This document shows positions 24,563-36,159 of a stretch of 64,000 nucleotides of DNA, in pieces. The notes below the pieces were generated by a model, which saw nothing but the letters and a program-made list of their open reading frames with translations, was not told the origin of the DNA and searched no databases. Source of the DNA: Nomia melanderi (taxonomy: Eukaryota > Arthropoda > Insecta > Hymenoptera > Halictidae); assembly GCF_051020985.1 (NCBI RefSeq), contig NC_135008.1, positions 9,300,001 through 9,364,000 on the forward strand, written 5' to 3'. Numbering within the stretch: position 1 is the first letter of the stretch; every line of letters begins with the position of its first letter. Both the position numbers and the translations under genes were made by a program.

Positions 24563-24940
24563 AATTGTATAAAATATGCCGAATACTTATTCTTTAATTT
24601 GATTCACTGCTTTCGCCTGTTTTTCTATTTACTCCGGTTCACTTAGCCGTGTATGCAAGCGCATCAGGCGATATGTCACCAATCAGTTCTGCCGTTCGCG
24701 TACCTCGATGTACCGACTCGAAAGATCATGGCGGTCGCACTATGGGGCGGTGGTGCTCGTGCCATCGTACCCACGGCTACTTTTCCTGGGTTCCTATTTC
24801 TTGGTAATCCGCCCCCAGTTCTACAGGGCGTTGAGAAGTTAACGGGAGCCTGGCACTAACATGTGGCCGTCCTTTGATCCGTAGATGAGGACATCGTAAC
24901 TCGGGACTGTGGTCTGACTGGTTTGATCGCAGTTTGCTCC

Positions 24941-25097
24941 GCATCACCCTCATTTTGTTTTTCTTTAATCAGAGACTTCTTCTGTGATTTCTCTCATTGT
25001 CGAATCAAGAACTTTCTTTCTTGATTCGCCCCGTTTACTTCTGGGTCCGATAATTGCTTGGTATACTGCGACTCATATATAGTTTTATAAGGTTAAA
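24941..25097 (+). repeat. Tandem hairpin unit A
   Basis: It contains the perfect 11-base-pair hairpin CGAATCAAGAA/TTCTTGATTCG (25001-25028, six-base loop). Preceding (CCCTCATTTTG, TTAATCAG) and following (GTTAAACTAAGTTCA) blocks recur in the next unit about 170 bases on. Confidence 0.55.
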
Positions 25098-25116
25098 CTA
25101 AGTTCAAATTAAGATT

Positions 25117-25257
25117 GTATCCCCCCCATTTTGCTGTTGTTGAATCAGGGAAGAAGTCACATGCTCGAATCAAGGATTTCTTCCTTGAATCACACCCTTT
25201 ATTGTGATGATTGTGTAATTCAAGTTGTCTGTTAAGACTAAACTACTTCAGCATTTC
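25117..25257 (+). repeat. Tandem hairpin unit B
   Basis: This is a diverged copy of the preceding unit: CCCCCCATTTTG, TTGAATCAG, the hairpin GAATCAAGGA/TCCTTGAATC (25167-25191, one mismatched pair) and then ACTAAACTACTTCA. The hairpin persists although its sequence has changed. Confidence 0.5.
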
Positions 25258-25369
25258 AGGCTGAAGAAAGAAAGCAACCACCGTGAAATACTTCATTTCA
25301 GACTCAAGAAAGTGCGATAACGATAAGGTCGATGGAATTCAATTTCCATCCACCTCCCAGAGTCTCCAT

Positions 25370-25465
25370 TCGTAGCAACCTCCTCGTGGTGAGACCTGAG
25401 CAACTACCATTATTTTGATTACCATATTTTCTGTAAAAGGATCATGGTAGGTTAATTGGCTGCGA
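25370..25465 (+). repeat. Two-stem module, copy 2
   Basis: Outer stem TCGTAGC (25370-25376) pairs with GCTGCGA (25459-25465); the C-to-T change relative to copy 1 is tolerated as a G-U pair. Inner stem CTACCAT (25404-25410) pairs with ATGGTAG (25444-25450). TCCTCGTGGTG is retained exactly. The loop of the inner stem is unrelated in the two copies. Confidence 0.6.
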
Positions 25466-25466
25466 T

Positions 25467-28400
25467 AGTTTTGTAATTTAAGTTTGAAATGTCCAGTCAT
25501 CGGCAGGTACGTATTTCAACAATATTTACGTTTTCCGTGCATGATGGAGAGTGTTATTTAACTTGCGTATTTTTTAGTTTATTCACTATTCCGGTGCATA
25601 ATTAAAATAAACAGAAAATCGCTAACTTTTCGAGCTCGAAGGCGAGGAGAATTATTAGATGGCATTATTCACGTCGCAAACTATGCACTTTACAGATTAG
25701 CAATTAAAAATTTCATGGAAAATAATTTTCAAAATTTATAGCAGACAATCTTTCAAATATTTTTAAATGATTTATAAAATATCCCAACGATAATCTCGCA
25801 TCCACTAAATCTAATTTATAGTACTGTATAATACATATTACAATACAGGTTATTAGATCAATTTAGATACAACCTATTATCTTTCAGAAATGTGAACGAC
25901 AAACGAATACAATCACGTCTCCCAAACGAAGCATAAGGGCGCGTTCTCGATGTCTGACGCGGTTTCCAGTAACTTCTCTGTCGAACAGTCTTTTTCACTT
26001 CCATTTTAATAGCGCCGACTGCCATCTTCGCGGAAACTTCTGAAGATATTCTTCAGCAGACGGAAGTTCGGCGTGGCAAAAATGCTCACTGCCGGAAAAC
26101 CGACAACAGAGGGAAATAAAAAGAAAAGCACGGCGGGAGGAAGAGAAGAATGGGAAGCACGCGAAGATAGTCGGCGTAAAACCGACGGGAGCCACTTGTT
26201 CCGAGTAGACAGTTCGGGGGGCTGCGAACTTCTAGAACTTCCCAGAATAAGCTCGGCGCTTTTGTACCAATTAAAACGCGGGAAATTAAACTAATTAAAA
26301 ATGCCTGACCAACTACGAGCGGCTTCAGACTTCTGCGCTCGTAATCTTCCACGGTACCAGGCTTTAACTCTCGGGTCTACACGCCGCTCGAAATCACTAG
26401 TTTCGAAACTACCGTTAACAATAACTTTTCAACGAAAAATGGAACTCCTTTGAAACACGGTCGCGCGACGTTCCTTGTTCGGCGGTTCGCGCGTAAACTA
26501 CAACCGAGAAAGCAAAGAGAATAAACCAAGACCGGCGTAAAAGTAGATAAGTCTCTACGATCGCGTTAAAAGCAATCGAAAATTCGGAGATAATAATACT
26601 CATTAAAAATTCTCGGTATAGAGAATTATTGTAACATACATCGCCACGAATATAAATCAACAGTAACCTCATTCATACCGAATTCATAAAGAACCCTAGT
26701 AATTTGGATGATCTACACTTAAATTTCAACGATTCATAAATAGCGGTGAACCTCAGAAATATGAAAACTGGGAATGAGAATGACTTCGTCGAGGTTCGGA
26801 CAGCGGCCACCGGATTGAATGAACTGAATGCACAAAAGTTTCATACGTTTCAACGAAGCGAAATTTAATTAGATTGAAAGCGGATCTGTGCAGGCTGCTC
26901 CTGAATGTATCCTTTTAGAAGTTTCTTTTCACGGGAATACCGCTGAATATCTGTAACATTTGAGAATATCTGTCTAATGTGCGGACGGTGCCGGATTAAA
27001 ACGGGAACCTTGGAACCGCGGACTTTCACCGTTGACGTTTGCGGAATCGGCGCGTTGTCGTCGGCATCGTCATAATCCCGGGGTGTAATTTCCCAGCCGA
27101 AGAAGGTCATCCCGTTGGCAAGAAACCGGCGAGGTCGCGGCGAGTTCCGGTCGGTGCGCCTTTAATCCCGGGATCGTTTGCAAAGGCAACGAACGTCTGG
27201 GCCCAGTGGCCGCGTACCGCTAAGAGGTTAAAGATATTTCATTCGAGGCAGTCGGCGACACTCGTTTCTCTGGTTTTTCCTCGTTCGTCATTACCCGGCA
27301 ATGTTTCTGACGACTTTGCGCCGATCGAGCGGACTATGTCGCTCCGACCATGCACATATGCGATCGTATAAGCTGCCGCGGCTATTTTTCATCTCCAGCT
27401 TCTACGATCTTTTGAAATTCGATCGGTGGACAGATAAGTGAATTTACTGAAGATTTGAAGAATTCTGAATGGAAACGTTATAAGAAGTATAATCAAGGTT
27501 TGCAAGAAATATAGTTAGCGTGGAAGTTATTGAACTTGGTCGAATCGCTTTAATAGCGTATGGAATCGAGATACAGAGGTTATTGAATTGCGGATTGTTA
27601 TGTATTTATAGAAAATTTAAGGGTACATAATGCATACAAACGTAAAAGTGTATGAAGTATATAAAGTATAGTGCTTCTTATAGTATTTTTCAGGGAAAAC
27701 AATTGTTTATCATAATTATATTCTTGTCTAGAGATTATTGTTAAAACTTAACTTTAGTGACTCTTCTTTGTTTCTTCCGCCATCAATCTCCCCAAAATAT
27801 TTCAAAAAGCATCACTAAGCGGAATATAAACACATGCCCCGTTCCAATGTGTGAATATTTATTTTATTCGCTGCGCACTCTACTCTGCGGGATTCTAAAA
27901 ACCAAACTCATCTTAAAAAGAAGCAATAAAGAGAAGAGTGTATTCGATGGGTCGTGTTACGGCGCGTAAAATCCACGGATTGCCACGATGTACAATGGCC
28001 GATCGGCGGCTGCGATTCGCCAGCGATGCACGCGGCGCATCCCTCTTGGATGCACGCAAGCCGGAGGTCTTCGAATCTGCTCGGCGACCGCGAAAGACGG
28101 AGGGAAGCTTTCGTTTACGAGGCGTGAAGTCGATACGATCTGCCCGCGGCTCGTTTCCATCGGAGCCACGCCGGCAACCGGCGTCCCCTGCATCCTCTTC
28201 CCTATTTTCCCACCTCCCGCTTTTCTCGTTTTTCCCTTTCCCACCGAAAAAGAGCAAGAAACATGGTCCCAACTTCAACGTGGAAACAATTTGGGGGGAG
28301 CAAGGAAAAGAAAGTTGTAGATCGGTTAAGAAGATAGAAGGGAAGAAGAAGGTCCCGAGGAAAAATCGAGAAAAACAGAATTCAGACAATGTGTATCCGC

Positions 28401-28556
28401 TAGGAAGAATTATTCTCACACAACCTGGTAATCAACTAATCAAAAACTAATATAAAACTTTGTGTACTTGTACTGCAATGCATCTCCAAAAATCAACGTC
28501 GATTTCTAGGCCAAAAGCTAAGATAAATATTAGGTTGTCGCGTGCCTAAATGCAGT
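25467..28556. other. Non-coding stretch, nothing recognised
   Basis: AT-rich sequence with CpG blocks at about 26,000-26,270, 26,990-27,380 and 27,940-28,200. The last one is open in several frames on both strands, including a 170-codon plus frame that is a basic, low-complexity composition effect. No element ends were found. Confidence 0.5.
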
Positions 28557-28711
28557 TTAACCCTTTGGGATATAATTTAGTCAGGCAAAATCGGGGCCAT
28601 GATTATAGCGACCGATATGTTACTCGTGTTTTGACCACGAGTTTCATTTCTGATGTTGCGGTTAGGTTAGAAATTGTGAGTCAGACTTCTCAAAGCCTGC
28701 CAAGGGGTTGA
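28557..28711 (+). mobile_element. TTAA-flanked miniature element, family 4 (decayed right end)
   Basis: It starts TTAA-CCCTTTGGGATATAATT and ends CCAAGGGG followed by TTGA, a one-base decay of TTAA. The termini match in inverted orientation for only about 8 bases. A second member begins 23 bases downstream. Confidence 0.45.
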
Positions 28712-28733
28712 AGAAAAATTTCACTTCATTGAA

Positions 28734-28906
28734 TTAACCCTTAGGTCCACGCAATTTTAAATAAACAAAAAACTCGATCTGTAGGGAAGTTAGTATAAGA
28801 AAATAAGAAGTTTCAATTAAGTTTGGTGGGTTAAAAAATACCCCACCGTACATTAACTGCAAAAGAAGTGGTAAAATTTCAAACCTAACTAACCCCAAAG
28901 GGTTAA
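28734..28906 (+). mobile_element. TTAA-flanked miniature element, family 4
   Basis: TTAA-CCCTTAGG at the left and CCCCAAAGGG-TTAA at the right give a 173-base non-coding unit with CCC/GGG ends and intact TTAA on both sides. The internal sequence differs from the neighbouring copy, so the two may be separate subfamilies. Confidence 0.5.
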
Positions 28907-31226
28907 ATGAAAAAGTAGAAAGCTTCGCTGAACTATGCGTTGTATATTTCATTCGGAAGCTTTCTATTGTTTCTTAATTCACTTGTAATATTTACTCGCA
29001 GGTTATGATATAAACGCCACGTTGGAAAGTGGTTTCCTACCAGGTTTTTAGAAAACCAAAGGATGGTTTGAATTTGTTTTTCTACAGGAGCAGCGGGTTC
29101 CTTTTCATCCGATTAAAAACGCGCAGCGGTTTCGGGGGGAACGTAAACTGGGATGAAGCGCGGAGGTAAATACCCGGACAGAAGTCCGCGTCGATTAAAA
29201 TTCAATTTGGCAGCCGAAGAAATTCGGCAGTTGTTTTTGCGTGTCCGTTTCATTCGACGCGCCGAAGGTTTTCCATGCGGACCAGGGATTTTATGAATTT
29301 TATGGGGGACGCGCGCGTGAAATAGAGAACAAAGAACCATACGGAGGAATTTAAAAGCGCAGCTGTTTTATTCTCGGCTGAGTAACAGTGTATAAACGAT
29401 TAAATTGAACTAAAATTTCTGTGTTCTTCAGGTTTTGAATTGTACCGAGATACTGTATGTTTCTGTTAATACTTTAGCTGCAGGCGCGGTTTATTAAAAA
29501 ATGTAACGATTTAAAATCACAAAAGATTCTTCAAATTATTTGTTAACAGTTTCCGTAGATTCGACTGTTTGTCGAATAGAGTTCCCTTTTTTCATTGGAC
29601 ATTTCAATATTTCTCTATTAGGAGACAAAGGAATCGGTATAGGGAACGGGAAAAGGGACGAAATTGACAGCAATTAACAGGAACCGAACGATAAGCTGGG
29701 CGTCGACACCCTATTATTGGGACTGTCGCCGGACGTTTCATACACGTGAGTTGTACACCTGTACGCCGGTTTTAAATCTTCCAATATGACACATTCGATA
29801 ACGGTATCTTAAACGTCGTTCTAAAAATCTGTCAAAAAGTGAAACAATTTTTAGTATCCAGTCCCATACGTTAACAAAGAGAGGATTTACATTTTTTGAA
29901 ACATCTTATTTCGCTATGTTAATTAACTTGCGAAAGAATAACATGGTTCTAGATTTAACATTAAAAAAAGATTATTTATAAACGCAATTATTAAACGAAT
30001 TACATAATAACGAGTGAATGTTAGTAACCTAACACATTGAGAAACTAATGGGGCGTGTTCATAATAAACGATACAGATACCTGAAACAACAACTAAATAA
30101 TTAATCGAACAATTAATTACTCGATCGTGCATTTAGCTGATTGAATAACATTTTACCGGGAACGGGTAAATACATGTATGCGAATTAAACGAGCAAAGAC
30201 AATAAATTTCGCGGTACAAAGTGGAGTGAAAGTTATGGGTAACAGGGTAGTTTCGGAAAGTGCGTTAATGTACAAAGGGCCCTATTTCCCCGGTGTCCAG
30301 ACTAATTGCCTGCGTAATTAGCGAACCCCGTCCATGAAATTTGCGGAGCAAATGTCAATCTAGGAAACGGCCACGTATTTACGGCACCGTGTCCGATGTT
30401 TAGACACGGAAGCGCGACGATTGCGATTTAACGCCACGGGGAAGCTGTTTGCTCAACGACCAATGAGCTGCACGACCGACTGCAACCTTAAAATCGAGGT
30501 ATGTTGAAGTCTATAATTGCGCCGTGCTACGTTAAAGACTCATACACTGGTTTCTCGCATTCTAAACGCGTCATACTTCGACGAACTATTAAAAGGAATT
30601 CAAATTAGTAAATATAAACTATTATATTAAATATAATCCCATATAATTATATTATATGAAATGTAATCAAGTTAATAAATATAAGTTCTACAATATAAAA
30701 TCATTTCAAAGGAGGACAGAGGAAACATTCTACAAAAATTCTACGATACACAGTTCATCAATTACCGACGAATCGTTGCGAGGGACATGAAGCAAAAGAA
30801 CGATTTTCTGGCAAATGAAAGTCGCGAGACGAATCAATTTCCGGGATACGGGAAAAGTACAATTGTCCGGCGGAAAGTGCATCATGGGAAATTCATGGAG
30901 CAAATGAAGGAACGTGATGAAATATATACGCGATTTTATGACAACGTCCGCCAATATATTCGTAAACGTATTGGGTATGTGAAAAATTTCTTGAATTTTT
31001 AGAGAAAAGAGTTTGAGGAAAATTCTGGGAAAGTATATTTTCATCCCCTAATTAACTTGGCACCTATACACTTCAGATATTATTCGAACAAATAAGAGCA
31101 GACTCCCAACAATCTTTTTACAACATTCTCAAATTCAAATGATCTGAAACAATTGCTTTCAGACTTGTCATAACACTTTCAAATTCAAGTGATCTTTGAG
31201 AAAATAAGAAGTCAACTGAAAAAAGC
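28907..31226. other. Non-coding stretch, nothing recognised
   Basis: AT-rich, with a CpG-richer block at 29,090-29,330 and a nearly pure A/T segment at 30,600-30,710. No genes or repeats are supported. Confidence 0.5.
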
Positions 31227-31475
31227 TTAACCCCTTGCCCTATGATTTATTTCTCAACTATGATAGACACTGCTACTTATCCATTAATAATTTATTGAGA
31301 AAAGAGACAAATTCTAAGCATATTCTGTCTACGTTTTCTCTAAAGTATAATTACGAATAACACCAGATTAAAGTTCAATTTGAATTCAAAAAAATTGAGT
31401 AACACTTTTCCTTGTTAAATTGTCTTTAAAATCTTCACCATGAGTCGAACACATTGTTACAACACAATGGATCAA
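31227..31475 (+). mobile_element. TTAA-flanked miniature element, family 2 copy
   Basis: The left end TTAA-CCCCTTGCCCTATGATT is intact. The body follows the copy at 34116 (blocks such as TATCCATTAATAATTTATTGAGAAAAGAG, and CATGAGTCGAACACATTGT near the end). The right terminus is decayed, so the end coordinate is approximate. Confidence 0.6.
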
Positions 31476-34115
31476 ACAAACAACATGATACTACACAACT
31501 AACCACCTCAAACAGATCCAGAGAACGAAAGCAACGTTAAAAATTCGAACGTCGAAATTATAATATGCCTTGCATTAGATTCAAAAAGTCCCTAATCGGC
31601 GAGACCTCCGACGCGCACCGAATGTCTCCCGGCAAGGCGATATTTACGAAGGTATAGCAGCCAGTTTGCAAATCCACGGATAAACGCGTGAACACGGTCG
31701 TGCGTCGTCATAAATACGCAGCGGAACCGACGCGGCATGGAACCGCGTGTTTCCGTTTGCGGATATTCCGCGTGTGTACACGGAATACGCATCAGCGGCG
31801 ACGGCTGAGCTCCTACACGTATAATCTGCGGGGTCTCCGAGCGGCGCATCTGCATAAACGGGACAGCCCGAGTACATACCACGCGGCTGCGTTTCAGGTT
31901 CACCGGTACCGGACATTTCATTTACGGCGATGGCGCGCGGCGCGTTCCACGAGAGCAAATACGGCTAGCTCCACCACCCTCGGATAATCTTCGCGAAATA
32001 ACTTCATCCCACGTAATAACTAAATCGTTAGACACACTCTTCGAATCGCGAGAACAAGACTTTCGTTAAAACTTCGGCTGCTAGCTGAAGCGTATTTCTA
32101 TTATTTGAAATGTCAAATTGATGTTTTACCGAAATACATTTCGCTGGCTTTTAGAAAAAAATTGTGATTTTAGATGAAGAGTATGTGTGGATTTACGTAG
32201 ACACGCATTGTGTATTTACATATGTGAGACATCCAGCCCAGAAGTTGGCGATGTTGATTAAGCAGACAAATAAAAATAGGTATGATAGTGTACGATAATT
32301 ATAATGAAATTGTTTTGAAGTTTGTGAGAATAGATTTGAGAACTAGATCGCATTGAGTATAGTTTTGTTTGGTTTCTTTTATTCTGTAAAGGGACATGAC
32401 ATGAAAATGATTATCGCGTTTTAGCAAATTTTTAATTTTATCTTTACTGAAAACTGACAGTTTAGTAATTGGAATACTGTAACATCCTTTTGTTTTGGAT
32501 ATTTCTTTGACGAACCAACGATACGCTATGATTATCATTTTACGGATAACATAATGTGACACGTGAATTTAATATATCGTAGCCAGTGACAGAGATATGC
32601 TAAAAGAATGTCTACTAATCGCAAGATTGTAGCGCAAGATTCAAATGAATACCTGCTAGACGCTAACAAGCTCCACGGAATACCTTGTATAGTTTCGCGA
32701 AGCGTTCTAGACTCTCGACCGGCAAATTCTAGCGATGGTTTCTTATCTTCGACCTACAAACGCGACACGTAGCAATTTGGTTACCCGGATCGCGAAGATT
32801 ACACGGCCGTAACGGAAGTTATGCAACAAGAACAAGTATGTTCAACCTTCTCTTAACGAGATATTTAATTCCACTTCAGGGATGAAATGTTCAGAAAATC
32901 CAAGGTACAAGAGAGTACCTCGGAGCGGGCGAGGGACTTTCCCGAAGCGGGAGATAAGCGAGGAAAAATTTACCGCGCCTCGAGTTTCGACGAGGCAAGG
33001 AATCCCATCGGTATGGAAGTTTCCCGGCGCCCTCCTCGCAATGATTTTACATCATAAAATCGTAAATTGCCCGGTATCATAGTTTCATAACAAGAAGTCG
33101 GATCGCGAGTCGCGTGACGCACTGGCGAGAGATACCGGAAACCCCAGGGTACGATCGAATTTCAAAATTTCTCGCGTTAAAAAGCGACACCGCTGACATC
33201 GTAAAATATTTTTACTGTCCTCGACACAGCGACACACATTGCGCCCGCTTCTTTTCTCTGCAAATCAGTGCTTAAAATTGCGCGCTTGTTTATATTCCCA
33301 TTAAAGAAGTTTCTACGCAAACTTCTGTGACAGTCTTGAGGTGCTTCGAATAAGATTACACCGATCTACGTTCGTGACATTACAACACGCGACGATAATT
33401 TCGATTATGAATACTCCGAACGTCAACGATGGTAACGAAGGAAGGGGCTAGATATTAACAGCGTGCCAGTTACGGATCTCATATCGATTTCTTTTCACTC
33501 GAAGAAGTATAAATGCGGTTGTGAAATACGGTTCGGTAAGTAAAATAAATATAGATTTGTTAAATAAGGTTCATTAGTTGTCGCGATGAAAAGAGAAGAG
33601 GATACTAAAGATGCATGATTGGCTGAGCTTCCCGGACAGGCGCAGCCCTTAATCGTCGATCAGCGATCGACGGCAAGTCAACGGGGCTGGAATTTATATC
33701 CGGTCGTTGCGCCACGGCAACGTCCGACGCGATCGAGGCGATCGTAAATTTAATTGTGTAACGAGGCAATGGGCTGATCAACGCTTTCTCCGTTCTCGTC
33801 TCTCGGCGTCGATCTCCCGGCTCAGCGATCGACCTCACACCCCTCGGCGCGCGTGCTAACAACTCGTAATTACCGGGCAATGCGGTGTGCCGTTGGATCC
33901 CGAAGACCGTTTGTTCTTCGCCCAGTGCAACGCGTTAACCCCTTCAGATCTGATTTTCGTGTAAAGTAATGTTCGCTGACCTAACGACAAAGCACTGTCA
34001 TTCAATGCATCATCTGTGATGACATATAGTTTACGTAAAATCAGGTTGTATGTTACTGTTCTATTGGCAATAGGCTCGAAGCAGGTTAAACTTTGAAGCT
34101 TCGAAAATTCAGCCT
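31476..34115. other. Non-coding stretch, nothing recognised
   Basis: CpG-rich blocks lie at 31,600-31,980, 32,890-33,130 and 33,620-33,880. A TATAAATGC motif at about 33,510 lacks a matching initiator. Overlapping open frames on both strands (for example 31592-31987) are composition effects without recognisable domains. Confidence 0.5.
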
Positions 34116-34366
34116 TTAACACCTTGCCCTATGATTTCTTTCCCAATTACGCTCAATAAGCATATTTTATTGTTTATAATCCATTATAAAAAGAGGGAAA
34201 TTCTACACTTATTCTACGTCCACGTTCACTCAGAAACATTACGATTAATAATAGAAAAATAATATTCAATTCGGACTTTGAAGAAGTAAGTGATACTTAT
34301 ATTTGTTAAATTTTGTTTGAAATTTTCACCGCGAGTCTGACACGATATTGTAGGGCAAGGGGTTAA
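34116..34366 (+). mobile_element. Complete TTAA-flanked miniature element, family 2
   Basis: TTAA-CACCTTGCCCTATGAT at the left and ATTGTAGGGCAAGGGG-TTAA at the right. The element is 251 bases including both TTAA sites and has near-perfect inverted termini. It has no coding capacity. Relatives lie at 31227 (same strand), 41244 (opposite strand) and, as a fragment, at 46879. Confidence 0.75.
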
Positions 34367-35572
34367 GGTTAAACCCTGAAGCTTCGAAGACTTAAGCTTT
34401 ATAGAAATAAAAATTCGACTTTTAACATTGAGCCTCGAAGCTTAAACAAATTCAAGCTTTTTATAATACTGTATAGGACGAAGAACGACGAGATCAAACT
34501 GAACACTCGCCTCCTGTAACATCCCAACTGTTATCTCCTGAACTCCGCACGTTACGAGTATCTGTAACCGATTCCGCGTGGAATTCACCCAGTCGTCCTC
34601 GAGAATGAAATAAACAAATACAAACAAATCAACCCCCGTTCCCGAGTTTCAAACTCTCTAGCCCGCACCGTGTGTCACCGGGACGATTAACGTTTGCCCG
34701 CGAATTCGCCAAATTGCCCGAACTTCTTCTCTTTTTCGCGACATCATGAATGAAATCTACCGGAGCCCGCAGGATCGGAACAGGAGAGCCTGCCGGGAAA
34801 CTTGTGGAAGTCGGATCGAAGCCGAAGATCGCTTCAATGATTAAAGGTCTCTGGAAACTCGATCGGTCTACCCAGACTAAGGGATTTTAATGAAGCGTTC
34901 AGTTAAGACCTGGATCGAGTGAGTTTTGCGTTTCGATAACGAACGTTCATTCCTGGGAAAATAGAATAACGTTCAACTGAAGGGGTTAATGAGAAAGTCT
35001 TGCTTCCCGATGTGTTACTCGGAGAAACAACGTTTCTTAAAATTTGTTTACACAGCTGTATTTCCTGTTAGAAAATCTATCATTCCATTTAACGTACATT
35101 CCGGCTCTATTAGTTTCCAATATACTTAAAGCACGTGTCAAACGTCGCCGCAATAACCGACCACCGTCAGAGTTTCATAAATATCACCGAGCATCGCTGT
35201 AAAATTTTCCATTGTCATAGAAAATTGAACGTTTCCCGTGCACGATTCGTCGAGCAACGATCGCCGAGCTGTGTGGACGGACACCTGACCCCCTGGAGCG
35301 AAGAATTCCGTCGACCTTTAACCGCAAAACGATCGCCGCCCTCTATTTATCGACACGCGGGAACGTTAGTGCGAATTTTATCGCGGATTCTGGAACATTT
35401 AACAGGAAAATCGTCGGCCATCGAGGATTTATTCAATGCGCAGGGGAATCTGAATGCACCGTGGACCGTGAAATAACAGAAAGGTAAAGCGAGCGGAAAG
35501 TAGAAGGCCGGGGAGCGGAGGATCGCGGGGGTGCAAGGAAGAATAAAAAGGAGGGGGAAGGTACACGAGACT
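34367..35572. other. Non-coding stretch, nothing recognised
   Basis: The first 80 bases contain repeated AAGCTTCGAAG-like words on both sides of the adjacent element. A CpG-richer block follows at 34,640-34,900 and another at 35,220-35,530. A 113-codon plus frame (35135-35476) shows no domain. Confidence 0.5.
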
Positions 35573-35679
35573 AAAAGAACGGAAGAGAAAGACCAAAAAG
35601 AGCAAAAAAAGAAAGAGGAAAGAGCAAGAGAGAGAACGAGAAAAAAATGGAAAAAAGAGAAGAAGAGAATAAAAGAGAA
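35573..35679 (+). repeat. Polypurine tract
   Basis: Just over 100 bases of A and G contain only about eight pyrimidines. Such tracts translate as lysine/arginine/glutamate-rich strings, so the open frames across it carry no weight. Confidence 0.8.
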
Positions 35680-35771
35680 TTATGAAATACAAGCACGTAG
35701 CAGAACCGTATTTATCTTTTATGCCACTTACAGATGCAAGCAAGGGCGAGACAAAACATTGTTGTGCAGTA

Positions 35772-35818
35772 TTTCTCTCTCTCCCCCTCTCTCCCTCTGC
35801 TTTCCACTTTTTTTTCAT
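35772..35818 (+). repeat. Polypyrimidine tract
   Basis: A run of TCTCTCTC and CCCTCTCTCCC followed by a T tract lies about 95 bases beyond the polypurine tract. The two could pair as a long imperfect hairpin in RNA or single-stranded DNA. Confidence 0.75.
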
Positions 35819-36117
35819 TATTTCCATATAAAGAGGATGATTCACGGGTCCCGATTCCATTGTCTCGTTTTTCTTCTTTTGCGCGTGTCGTTCGAGGGGG
35901 GCAAGGTATACACGAGGTGTTAATATTCATCGGGCGCGCGTACGCAACGAGACCGCTCGATCCACGGCGCGGCGCACGATCCGACCGTACACCGTGGCAG
36001 TGAGTGTCACGACCGTACCCGCGAAGCCACGGTCATGCTAACGAAGAGGAATCCGAAAGCAGACAGTCCACGGAGGCGGTCGGATCGTAAGTCACGACTC
36101 GTCAGACCACTGACCGG

Positions 36118-36158
36118 TATAAAGAGTTTACGAGGCAGGCCTAGGCCGAGCCAGTTAG
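36118..36158 (+). promoter_or_regulatory. Candidate TATA/initiator core promoter
   Basis: TATAAAG (36118-36124) in a CpG-rich context is followed by CCAGTTAG (A at 36153), a fair arthropod initiator, with a spacing of 35 bases. No open reading frame with a recognisable product follows, so any transcript would be non-coding or spliced to exons not seen here. Confidence 0.25.
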
Positions 36159-36159
36159 T

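Larger units (their letters stand above)
24053..25466 (+). ncRNA. Candidate structured RNA locus or unrecognised element (hairpin-rich, internally repeated)
   Basis: Within 1.4 kb I find a dense set of short inverted repeats: TAACCGG/CCGGTTA (24053-24079), GGTGGAAG/CTTCCACC (24242-24270), a two-stem module at 24470-24562 and its diverged copy at 25370-25465, two related hairpins at 25001-25028 and 25167-25191, CTTCAGC/GCTGAAG (25246-25266) and GATGGAA/TTCCATC (25331-25350). No convincing protein frame runs through it. A TATA motif lies at 24320. The strand is inferred from the TATA. Alternatives are an LTR-type leader or a diverged mobile element. I do not recognise a known RNA family. Confidence 0.35.

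Noticed and set aside
27938..28450. 170-codon plus frame with a 168-codon antisense partner
   Set aside because: Mutually antisense frames of equal length in GC-rich then purine-rich DNA are a composition effect. The product is a basic low-complexity string.
28530..28552. TATTAGGTTGTCGCG, resembling a mariner terminal repeat
   Set aside because: Only about a dozen bases match from memory and no partner terminus or transposase remnant is nearby.
35429..35923. Open frames across the polypurine and polypyrimidine tracts on both strands
   Set aside because: Their length comes from the absence of stop codons in purine-only or pyrimidine-only DNA.
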